A stretch of DNA of 64,000 nucleotides from CAISKJ01 sp046351555 (lineage in GTDB: Bacteria > Myxococcota_A > Polyangia > Polyangiales > Ga0077539): positions 177,376 through 241,375 of the forward strand of contig JAXLYI010000016.1 in assembly GCA_046351555.1 (NCBI GenBank). Reading direction: 5' to 3'. The notes beneath the pieces were generated by a model. It was not told where the DNA came from. It did not search any database and was given only the letters and a program-made list of their open reading frames with translations. Below, piece by piece: positions 26,517-34,478 of the stretch (position 1 is the stretch's first letter; every line of letters starts with the position of its first letter). The position numbers were made by a program, and so were the translations under genes.

Positions 26517-27443
26517 TCAGTGCTTGAGGAAGGTGAAGGCCCGCGCGGCGCGGCTGCACTCGAGCTGCGGCTCCTGGCCGAAGCCGTCGGCGTCCATCGC
26601 ATCCGACGCCGCCGCGACCAGCTCCTGGTAGCTCCCCCCCGGCCGGGCCTCGAGCGCGCGCGTGAAGTGGTACGTGAGCGCGCCGTAGTAGCCCTCGTCG
26701 AACTTCGCGTCGGCCGAGGTCTGGTTGTCGCGGCAGCCGGCGACGAGCACCACCGGCCCGCGCACCGTCTCGAGCCCGTAGTGCTTCCGGTCGTACCGGC
26801 GCATCGCGGCCTCGACCGCCGCGTCGAGCGCCTCGGGGGTCGGCGCGCCCGGGTGCGCCGCCAGCGCGTCGCGCGCGGCCGCCTTCACGGCCTCGTCGCG
26901 CTCCGCCTTGCGGGCCGCGGCCAGCTCCCGGCACCGCCGCCGCACGTCGGCCGGCGGCCAGATGAAGCGGAAGACCACGTCCCGCTCCGGGTCGCGCTGG
27001 ACGGTGCCCGAGTGGCAGCTGTCCATCACGAGCACGAGGTGGCACCGCTTGCCGAAGCCCCGGTAGAGCCCGCGCAGGGTGTCGTCGGTGAGCAGGCCCG
27101 CGTCGTCGTAGTCGTAGGGGCAGATGCCCTCGTCGCGCCCGTCGGCCTCGTCGCCGCTGGTGTCGACGGTGTAGGAGCCGTGCCCGGAGTAGTGGAAGAG
27201 CCGGACGGTGTCCTCGTCGCCCTCCGTCCCCTCGGCCAGCTTCACGAGCGCGGCCTTGATCGCCGCCGTGGTCGCGTGCTTGTCGGTGAGCAGGGTGACG
27301 TCGCCCGGCGCCGCGCCGAATTTGTCCACCAGCAGCTTCTTCATGCGGTGCACGTCGTTGAGGCAGCCGCGTAGCGGCGACGACGGGTACGCGTTGATGC
27401 CCACCAGCAGGGCCTTGAAGCGCTTGAGATTCCCCTTGTCCAT
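26517..27443 (-). CDS. Metacaspase-like caspase-family protein
   Basis: 308 aa. The ATG at 27443 is chosen over an upstream TTG because CGGGGAGA lies about 9 bases before it. The fold is compact: ALLVGINAYPSSPLRGCLND (the usual metacaspase opening), LFHYSGHGSY with catalytic His88, and VMDSCHSGT with catalytic Cys143. The C-terminus (LVAGCRDNQTSADAKFDEGYYGALTYHF) matches the second half of bacterial metacaspases, which cut after Arg/Lys and are often calcium-dependent. There is no extra domain, so this may be the simplest executioner in the cluster. It lies tail to tail with the larger caspase gene, and head to head with the CHAT-WD40 gene, with 162 bases for both promoters. Confidence 0.85.
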   Translation of the reverse strand: MDKGNLKRFKALLVGINAYPSSPLRGCLNDVHRMKKLLVDKFGAAPGDVTLLTDKHATTAAIKAALVKLAEGTEGDEDTVRLFHYSGHGSYTVDTSGDEADGRDEGICPYDYDDAGLLTDDTLRGLYRGFGKRCHLVLVMDSCHSGTVQRDPERDVVFRFIWPPADVRRRCRELAAARKAERDEAVKAAARDALAAHPGAPTPEALDAAVEAAMRRYDRKHYGLETVRGPVVLVAGCRDNQTSADAKFDEGYYGALTYHFTRALEARPGGSYQELVAAASDAMDADGFGQEPQLECSRAARAFTFLKH

Positions 27444-27605
27444 GTCCGGTCTCCCCGAGAGCGGCAATGCCCCTCGGAGGGAGCGACGAAACGCTCGCGC
27501 CCCTCCTCCGGGTGGAAGTCAAGCGTACTGTCCTCCCGAGCAGCTCCGAGCGTCAAGCCCCTTCATCGCGGCGCTTGTTGGTAGACTGCGAGCCGTGGGG
27601 GCGCC

Positions 27606-30600
27606 ATGGAGTACCTCGATTTCAAGCTGAAGGTCGATGAAGACGGCGGTGCTTGGCGCGTCGCGGCGGCGTGGCGCGGCGGGGGCGCGACGATCACGGT
27701 CTCGCCGCCGGAGGCGGCGCGGGGCCAGCTCCGTGACAGCGAGCTCACGCTCCGCGAGTCCGCGGCGCGCGACGCGGTGCCCGTGTGGGGTGCGGCGCGA
27801 ACGCGGGACGACGCGGCGCGGGGCTACGGACGCGCCCTCTTCGACGCGGTGTTCGACCGCGAGGTCGGCGCGCGCTTCGACGAGGCGACCGACGCCGCGC
27901 GCGCCGAGGGCAAGGGCGTCCGCGTGCGGGTCGACGCCGACGGGGGGGCGATGGAGGTGCCCTGGGAGCTGCTCTGCGCGCCCTTCCCCAATGAGTTTCT
28001 GGCGTGCTCGGAGCGGACCCCGGTCGTCCGCAGCGTGGGCGGCGCGTGGCCGCCGTTCGTGCGGCTGCGTCGGGGCGCCGCGCTCAGGATGCTCGTCGCG
28101 AGCGCGAGCCCGCGCGACCTGCCGCCGCTCGACGTGCAGGGCGAGCTCGCGAGGCTCCGCCGCGCCCTCGGCGCGCTCCAGGCGTCCGGCCGGTTCGAGG
28201 TCGTCCCGCTCGAGCACGCGACGCTCGAAACGCTACAAAGCAAGCTCCGGGGCGGCGACCATCACCTCTTCCACTTCATCGGGCACGGCGAGCGCGGCGG
28301 CGTCATGCTCGAGGACGAGGACGACGGCGCGCGGCTCCTGACCGCGGAGGCGCTCGGCGCCCTGCTCGCCGACGAGGCCCCGGCGCTGCGGCTGTGCGTC
28401 CTCAACAGTTGCAGCGGCGCGCAGGCGTCCCACGAGCGGCCGCTCGCGGGGGTCGCGCAGCGGCTCATCGCGCGCGGCGTCCCCGCCGTCGTCGCGATGC
28501 AGTTCCCGGTGAGCGACGGGGCGGCGGTCGAGTTCGCGCGGTCGTTCTACGGCGCGCTGGCCGAGGGCGAGCCGCTCGAGGGCGCGGCGCGGTCGGCGCG
28601 GCTGGCGCTCGCGACGCGTCGCGGCCGCGACGCGCTGGTCGAGTGGGCGACCCCCGTCGTGTGCCTGCAGACGGCCGACGGGCGGATCTTCGACGCCATC
28701 ACGGCGCCGACGGCCCGCCCCTCCGTCGGCCACGACGGGGTGCGCGGGGCGGCCTTCTCCCCCGACGGCCGCCGCGCGGCGACCCTCAACGGGTTCGGCC
28801 TGCGGGTCTGGGACCTGGAGAAGAAGCTCCTCGCCTGGTCGCGCGGCGCGCCCGGGCACGGCGCGGTCGCGTTCTCGGCCGACGGCACGACGCTGGCGAC
28901 GGCGGGCGGCGCAAACCCCCTCCGCCTGTGGCGCGCGGACACCGGCGACCCCCTCTTGAAGGGGCGCACGGTGCGGGGCGAGTCGACGCACGTGGACAGC
29001 GTCGCGCTCTCCGCCGACGGTCGCCTCGTCAGCGTGGTGAGGGGCGGCGCGCTGCTCCGGTGGGACGCCCGGAGGGGGACACCTCTCGCGGCGCCGACGG
29101 CGGCGGGCCCGGTGTGCGTGGCCGCGTCGTGGCAGGGCGCGACGTCCGCGGGAGACGTCGGCGCCGACGACGAGCCCGCGGCGCCGACGCTCGACGTCCT
29201 CGGTCGCGCGGACGGCGCCTGCGAGGTCTGGCGCGAAGGCCGGCGCGCGCTCGTGGCCGCCCCGCACGCGCAACGCGTCGTCGCGATCAGGGTCTCGCGG
29301 GACGGCGGGGCCGCGACGACGGTCGACGCGGGCGGCGCGGTGAGACGCTGGGACGTCGCCACGGGGGCGACCGCGGCGTCCTGGCAGATCCGGGCCGGCG
29401 CGCCGAAGCACCTCAGCTTCGGCACCGACGACCTGCTGGTCTTCACGATCGAGCGCGAGCACGACGACCCCGCGCCCTTCTACGCCCTCGACCTCGCGAC
29501 GGGCGAGGAGGCGAGGCACGATGTCGACGTCGTGCGGGCGTGGGCCTCACCCGACGGGCGCCGCGCGCTCTGTGGGAGCTGGAACGGTCTCCTCCTCCGC
29601 GACCTCGCCTCCGGGCGCGTCACGTTCCGCGCGCGCGGCGCGATGGGCCGCCTCGGGGTGGCGGTCACGTCCGAGGGGCACGTCGTGGTTCCCGCCGACG
29701 GGGGCATCACCGCGTGGGACGCGGCGCGCGGCAGGCCGCTCTGGGTAGCGCACCGTTCAGCCGCCTTCAGCGCGGCCGCCCGCGAGGCGGCGCTGCTCCT
29801 CGTGACCTCGTACGACGGCGACCTGCGCGCCTTCGACACGACGACCGGGCGCGAGCGCTTGGCCTTCGCGCCGACGCACCCCGAGGTCAGGGTCGTCGCC
29901 GTGTCGGGGGACGGCAACGTTGCGCTCTCAACGAGCCCCGCCGAGGTGAGGCTCTGGGACGTCGCCGCGGGGCGACCGCAATGGAGCGAGGCCTGGGCGC
30001 GCGGCGCGATCACCTGCGCCGCGCTCGACCGCGAAGGCGCGAAGGTCGCGGTCGGGACGGACGGCGGCCTCGTCGCGGTGTGGCGCGAGGGGGCATGGCG
30101 CGACCTGACGGCAATGGAGGGCGGTGCCCCCGCGATCACAGCGCTGGCGTGGAGCCCCGACGGCGCGACGCTCGCGGTGGGCGACTGGCGCGGTCGCCTG
30201 TCGCTGTGGGAGGACGCCGCAGATGCCCCCGGCGTCGAGCGTGAGCTCCGGGGGTGGACGGATTTCTGCGTGTCGGCGGTGGCGTGGTTCGCCGACGGGC
30301 GCGCGCTGCTCACGGGCGAGTTCAACGGGATGCTGACGCGGTGGGACGTGGCGGCGGGGCGGCCGGCGCAGGCGATCGGGCCCGTTGACGCGCGCGTCGA
30401 CGCGATGGCGCTGGCGCCGAACGGGAGGTGGGCGGCGTCGAGCCACGGCGACGACGGGACGGTGCGGCTGTGGGACCTCGAGCGCGGGGAGCCGCTCGGG
30501 GCGCTGGTGACGTTCATGGGCGGCGAGTGGGTCGCCGTCGACGCGCGCGGCGGGTACGAGGCGTCGGACTACGGCATGTTCGACGAAGCCGGGACGCCGA

Positions 30601-30689
30601 CGGTCGCGCTGGGGTCGGGGGACGCGCTCGCCGCGGCGGAGGGAGACGGCGCGCACGAGGCGTTCAACGCGGGGCTGCCGGAGGGGTAG
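27606..30689 (+). CDS. CHAT protease fused to WD40 repeats
   Basis: 1027 aa. Residues 1-370 are a CHAT protease of the same subfamily as the proteins at 34479, 45558 and 60487: PWELL, then HHLFHFIGHG (His227) and VLNSCSG (Cys269), VPAVVAMQ. Residues about 375-1000 contain WD40-type repeats (AAFSPDGRRAATLNGFGLRVWDLEKK; LAWSPDGATLAVGDWRGRLSLWED; MALAPNGRWAASSH), enough for one or two propellers. The propeller would act as a sensor or docking platform for the protease. No signal or membrane segment, so cytoplasmic. It stands alone between two oppositely oriented genes. Confidence 0.85.
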   Translation: MEYLDFKLKVDEDGGAWRVAAAWRGGGATITVSPPEAARGQLRDSELTLRESAARDAVPVWGAARTRDDAARGYGRALFDAVFDREVGARFDEATDAARAEGKGVRVRVDADGGAMEVPWELLCAPFPNEFLACSERTPVVRSVGGAWPPFVRLRRGAALRMLVASASPRDLPPLDVQGELARLRRALGALQASGRFEVVPLEHATLETLQSKLRGGDHHLFHFIGHGERGGVMLEDEDDGARLLTAEALGALLADEAPALRLCVLNSCSGAQASHERPLAGVAQRLIARGVPAVVAMQFPVSDGAAVEFARSFYGALAEGEPLEGAARSARLALATRRGRDALVEWATPVVCLQTADGRIFDAITAPTARPSVGHDGVRGAAFSPDGRRAATLNGFGLRVWDLEKKLLAWSRGAPGHGAVAFSADGTTLATAGGANPLRLWRADTGDPLLKGRTVRGESTHVDSVALSADGRLVSVVRGGALLRWDARRGTPLAAPTAAGPVCVAASWQGATSAGDVGADDEPAAPTLDVLGRADGACEVWREGRRALVAAPHAQRVVAIRVSRDGGAATTVDAGGAVRRWDVATGATAASWQIRAGAPKHLSFGTDDLLVFTIEREHDDPAPFYALDLATGEEARHDVDVVRAWASPDGRRALCGSWNGLLLRDLASGRVTFRARGAMGRLGVAVTSEGHVVVPADGGITAWDAARGRPLWVAHRSAAFSAAAREAALLLVTSYDGDLRAFDTTTGRERLAFAPTHPEVRVVAVSGDGNVALSTSPAEVRLWDVAAGRPQWSEAWARGAITCAALDREGAKVAVGTDGGLVAVWREGAWRDLTAMEGGAPAITALAWSPDGATLAVGDWRGRLSLWEDAADAPGVERELRGWTDFCVSAVAWFADGRALLTGEFNGMLTRWDVAAGRPAQAIGPVDARVDAMALAPNGRWAASSHGDDGTVRLWDLERGEPLGALVTFMGGEWVAVDARGGYEASDYGMFDEAGTPTVALGSGDALAAAEGDGAHEAFNAGLPEG

Positions 30690-30708
30690 CGGGGGCGGGG
30701 CGTCGTCG

Positions 30709-33700
30709 CTACGCCCCGGCGAGCGCGTCGAGGGCGGCCTCGAGCATGCGCTCCTGCGCGGCGAGGTGGCCGTGCTGGGCCTCGACGTTGACGTAGCGGA
30801 CGCCGCGCTTGCCGCTCACGACCGACAGCGACCCGTCGTCGGAGACCGCGGCGTTGTCCTGGAGCACGACGTGGAAGCCGCGCGCGGCGAGGGCGTCGTA
30901 GAGCCCGCGCGTGGTGACGAGGAAGAAGTCGTCGGGGTCGACGCCGGGGGCGACGGTGACCGCGGCGGCGTCGCGCTTGTACTTGCCGGTCGCGTACGTC
31001 TCGACGGTGAGCGGCGCGTCGGGGGAGTTGTTGTGGAGCGCGACCAGGGTCGCCGCCGACCCGAGCTCGAAGGTCGCGAGCAGCGCGTCGCCGAAGGCCC
31101 GCGCCGCGGCCACCGCCCGCTTCGACCCGGCGGGCTTCACCGTCGCCGACGCGCCGACGTCGGTGAAGACGCGGTTGGGGTCGAAGTCGAACCGCTTGCC
31201 GCCCAGCTTGAAGGCGACCCGCCGCCCGCCGCCGTGGCGGAGCTCGACGAGCGTCCCACCGCGGCGCGAGAGCACGGCCTCCGCGGCCTGGACGGAGGTG
31301 TTCTCGTCGTCGTGCACGTTGAGGTGGACGACCCCGCCCGCCCCCCACGTCCGCCGCACGAGCCGCACGTCCGTCTCGCCCACGCGGAGCACCTTCGCCT
31401 CCTCCGCCACCGGCAGGGCGTCGGCGGGGCCCCGGGCCGCCGCCTCGCGCGGCGCGCGCGCGTCGGCGGGGCCCGCGCCCGCGGGGACGTAGCTCAGCAC
31501 CACGCGGAGGCCGAAGTGGTCGGAGGCGTACGCGTCGCCTTCGAGCCCCGTGACGGCCCCCCACTGCGGGCGCAGGTCGGCGAGGGGGTGGTCCGCCACC
31601 AGCGCCACGCGGCTCGCGCCGACCGCGAAAGGGTCGACCGACGCGGCGCGCCAGAAGACGTAGTCGAGCCGCTCGGGCTTCGCGCCGGGCTCGAGCTGGC
31701 GCAGGAGGTCGTTGCGCCCCGGGTGCACGGTGGCCAGGCGCGCCGCCGCGTCGAGGTCGACGAGCCCCTCCCGCGCGAGCGTCTGCGCGAGGTGCGCGTA
31801 CTCGGCGCGGTCGGGCGTGGCCCCATCGACGTTGAAGTCGCCGCACACGACCAGCGGGCGGGTGGGGTCGGAGACCGACCGCACGAAGGCCACGAGCTCG
31901 TCGAGCTGCCGCCGGCGCGCGGCGGCGCAGTCGGCCTCGCCGCCGGCCTGCAGGTGCGTGGTGACCACGTCGACCGCGGGGCCCCGGACGAGGCGCACGC
32001 GCAGGTGCAGGGCGCCCTTGGCGATGAGCCGGTCGGTGCCGACGCCGCGCTCTTTGAAGTGCATCGAGCGGGCGGCCTCCACCGGGAGCCGCGTCGCGAC
32101 GCCGAGGCCGTGGTCGTCGAAGGCCACGCCCCCGACGCGCTTGCGCACCGCGTAGGGGCTCAGGCCGTCGAAGAAGGCGCGCGCCTCTTCGCCGATGAGC
32201 TCCTGCGCGCACAGCACGTCGAAGCCGTCCACGGCGCCCCGGAGGTCGTCCGATGCGTAGCGGGCGGGGTAGATCGACGACGCCGCGAGGAAGGAGCCGG
32301 TCCGAGCCTGCGGGACGCCGAAGGAGTTCCAGGTGGCGATGGCCGCGGAGAAGCGGGCGGGCTGGGCCGGCGTGCGAGACGTGACGGGCGTGCGGGCGGG
32401 GCCCCTGGCGCCGCGCTCGCCGCGCGCCTCCACCTCGGAGCGACCGCGGCGGAGGGCGAAGGCGCGCCCCGCGGTGGTCCCCTCGACCCGGGCCACCACG
32501 ACGTGGACGGGGCCGTCGATGCCCCAGGCACTCAGGTCTTTGACGGCGTAGCGGACGACGTCGATGGAGCGCGCTTCGGGGCTGCCCCCGTCGCGGAGCT
32601 CGCGCACGGTGGGCCGGGCGACGTCGTGGCCCTCGTCGGGGCGCGCGACCCACGCGCCCACCACCCGCGACCCCTCGGCGTGGGCGTACGCGTGGGGGCG
32701 CCGGCGCTTCGGCCCGGGCGCGCGGGCGACGCGGGGCGCGAGGTCGAAGGCGACCGGCGCGGGGGGCGCCGCGCGGTCGACCGACTCGGCGCGGGCCATC
32801 GCGCGGAGGCGCTCGATCAGGTGGTCGGTGCTGGCGAGGCCGAACAGCGTCGACGCGCCCTCATAGTGCTGCGCGCGGAACTCGTCGCGCGTGGTGAAGT
32901 ACCCCGCGTAGTCGCCGGCGTACCCGACGACGGACGCGGTGACCGGCGTCGCGGGGGCGGCGGCGCCCGCGTCGTTGACGAGCGCCTGCGCGATCTGGTG
33001 CGCCGCCCATGCGGTCGGCTCACCCGGCACGGTGGCGAAGACGTGGTCGTTGACGCGGAGGAGGTGCAGCGCGTGGACGGGCGAGGGGCGCAGCGAGGCC
33101 ACCCCGGCGAGCACGTCCTGGATGACGCCCAGCGCCGGCGCCTTCGGGTGCTGCACGCTCGACGGCGGGAACGCGGTGGCGGAGGTCATCCCCTCGTGGG
33201 CGAGGTCGGGGAAGAAGCCCGAGCGGCCCTCCTCCGAGCCCGCGAGCGTCGACGCGCCGAAGCACCAGGGCGCGAGGGGCGCCTCGGGGAGGTCGTTCCA
33301 GCGCGGGTCGCCGTCGGGGTGGGCCGTCGTCCACCAGCGCATCGCGCGAACGCGCACGGTCGGCGGCTTCGCGCCCGCGGCGCCGCGGCGGTTGGTGCCC
33401 GCGATGGCGCCCGCCACCTCCGCGCCCACCCACTCCGCGCGCTCGGGCCCTATCGCGAGCGGGCCGCGGAGGAGCCCGCCCGACGCCGGGGGCAGGGCCG
33501 TCTGGTCGCCCGCCCCCGAGAGGGCCACCATCACCACCGGCGCGCCCTCGGGGTCCTGCTCCGCGCGACGGGCCGCGGCGCCGGGCCAGTCGGGGTCGTA
33601 GTACGAGCGCTCGCCTTGGGTGGGCCTCGGCCCGTTCGCGGTGGCGTGGCACGCGAAGGTCGCGAACACCCCGATGCGCGTCTGCCGCTCGTCGTAGGCC

Positions 33701-34347
33701 GAGAGCACCACCACCCGCGGGTCGACGGCCTGCTGCTCGACGTTCAACCCCGGCGGGGGGAGGTGGCCGGGCATCTCGGGCAGCGCGGTCCAGAGCAGGT
33801 GGTCCTCGTTGCGCTGGAAGGCCCCGAGGCTGCGGTTGCGGCTGACGCCCCAGAGCCGCGCCACGTCGACGCGCACCGTCGCCGGCGTCGCCTCCTCGAC
33901 GGCCTTCTCGCACGCCGCCGCGACGCCCGCCGCGAGGCCGTCGGCGAGCTCGCGGTCGAAGCCCGCCAGCGGGTCGTGCGACGCGAAGGCGTCGTACAGG
34001 CTGTTGCCGTAGAAGCCGCCGGGGCCCGTGTGCGTGTGCGTCCCGCAGAGGATCAGGCGGTCGGCGCCGAGGCCGAGGCGCGCGCGGGTGAGGGCCGCGG
34101 CCTTCTCGTGCAGGTAGCGCGACGCCGACATGAGGTCGACCACCGCGACCAGCACCGACGCGCCGTCGGCGCCCCGGAGGTACATCGCCCGCGCGCAGAG
34201 CGGGTTGCGCGTCCACTCGCCGCGCCCGGAGCCCCCGACGGAGTACCCCGCGAGCGGCTTGCCGAGCGGCACCCGCAGTTCGACGCGCGCGAAGCCCGCC
34301 GCGGCGACGCCAGAAGGCGCGCCGGATCCCTCACCCCAGATCGACAT
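30709..34347 (-). CDS. Fusion of neutral ceramidase-like, sphingomyelinase-type EEP and unknown C-terminal domain
   Basis: 1,212 aa; the ATG has GGAGAGGTGAG upstream. Residues about 15-480 match the neutral/alkaline ceramidase N-terminal domain: ARVELRVPLGKPLAGYS, CGTHTHTGPGGFYGN, ATFACHATANGP and a VVMVALSGAGDQT stretch, with metal-binding His. Residues about 665-950 are an endonuclease/exonuclease/phosphatase domain (FDVLCAQE, VVTTHLQAGG, VVCGDFNVDG, SDHFGLRVV), the family that includes bacterial neutral sphingomyelinases. Residues about 960-1212 (HLNVHDDENTSVQAAEAVL; FDPNRVFTD; VALHNNSPD) are a recurrent domain I cannot name. The order would convert sphingomyelin to ceramide and then to sphingosine. 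Unusually there is no signal peptide, so export by another route, or action on internal lipids, is needed. Confidence 0.75.
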   Translation of the reverse strand: MSIWGEGSGAPSGVAAAGFARVELRVPLGKPLAGYSVGGSGRGEWTRNPLCARAMYLRGADGASVLVAVVDLMSASRYLHEKAAALTRARLGLGADRLILCGTHTHTGPGGFYGNSLYDAFASHDPLAGFDRELADGLAAGVAAACEKAVEEATPATVRVDVARLWGVSRNRSLGAFQRNEDHLLWTALPEMPGHLPPPGLNVEQQAVDPRVVVLSAYDERQTRIGVFATFACHATANGPRPTQGERSYYDPDWPGAAARRAEQDPEGAPVVMVALSGAGDQTALPPASGGLLRGPLAIGPERAEWVGAEVAGAIAGTNRRGAAGAKPPTVRVRAMRWWTTAHPDGDPRWNDLPEAPLAPWCFGASTLAGSEEGRSGFFPDLAHEGMTSATAFPPSSVQHPKAPALGVIQDVLAGVASLRPSPVHALHLLRVNDHVFATVPGEPTAWAAHQIAQALVNDAGAAAPATPVTASVVGYAGDYAGYFTTRDEFRAQHYEGASTLFGLASTDHLIERLRAMARAESVDRAAPPAPVAFDLAPRVARAPGPKRRRPHAYAHAEGSRVVGAWVARPDEGHDVARPTVRELRDGGSPEARSIDVVRYAVKDLSAWGIDGPVHVVVARVEGTTAGRAFALRRGRSEVEARGERGARGPARTPVTSRTPAQPARFSAAIATWNSFGVPQARTGSFLAASSIYPARYASDDLRGAVDGFDVLCAQELIGEEARAFFDGLSPYAVRKRVGGVAFDDHGLGVATRLPVEAARSMHFKERGVGTDRLIAKGALHLRVRLVRGPAVDVVTTHLQAGGEADCAAARRRQLDELVAFVRSVSDPTRPLVVCGDFNVDGATPDRAEYAHLAQTLAREGLVDLDAAARLATVHPGRNDLLRQLEPGAKPERLDYVFWRAASVDPFAVGASRVALVADHPLADLRPQWGAVTGLEGDAYASDHFGLRVVLSYVPAGAGPADARAPREAAARGPADALPVAEEAKVLRVGETDVRLVRRTWGAGGVVHLNVHDDENTSVQAAEAVLSRRGGTLVELRHGGGRRVAFKLGGKRFDFDPNRVFTDVGASATVKPAGSKRAVAAARAFGDALLATFELGSAATLVALHNNSPDAPLTVETYATGKYKRDAAAVTVAPGVDPDDFFLVTTRGLYDALAARGFHVVLQDNAAVSDDGSLSVVSGKRGVRYVNVEAQHGHLAAQERMLEAALDALAGA

Positions 34348-34366
34348 CGCTCACCTCTCCGTCGAG

Positions 34367-34397
34367 ATGGTACACACCGGCGCGGCGGCGACGTCAA
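34367..34397 (-). promoter_or_regulatory. Candidate promoter for the ceramidase-EEP fusion gene
   Basis: On the minus strand TTGACG (34392-34397) is followed after 19 bases by TACCAT (34367-34372), about 20 bases before the gene start. The same TTGACG element precedes three other genes in this window. Confidence 0.35.
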
Positions 34398-34478
34398 GGT
34401 TCGTCGAGCCACGGGCGCCCGCGCTGGACGTTCGATCGCGGCGCTGGTACTCGATGTTCGCAGGGGAGGTTCTGCGCG

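Noticed and set aside
21374..26602. A 1,742-codon open frame on the minus strand across the TPR-CHAT and caspase genes
   Set aside because: Antisense to two well-supported genes, with a low-complexity, Arg/Ala/Gly/Pro-rich product; long open frames are expected on the opposite strand at this GC content.
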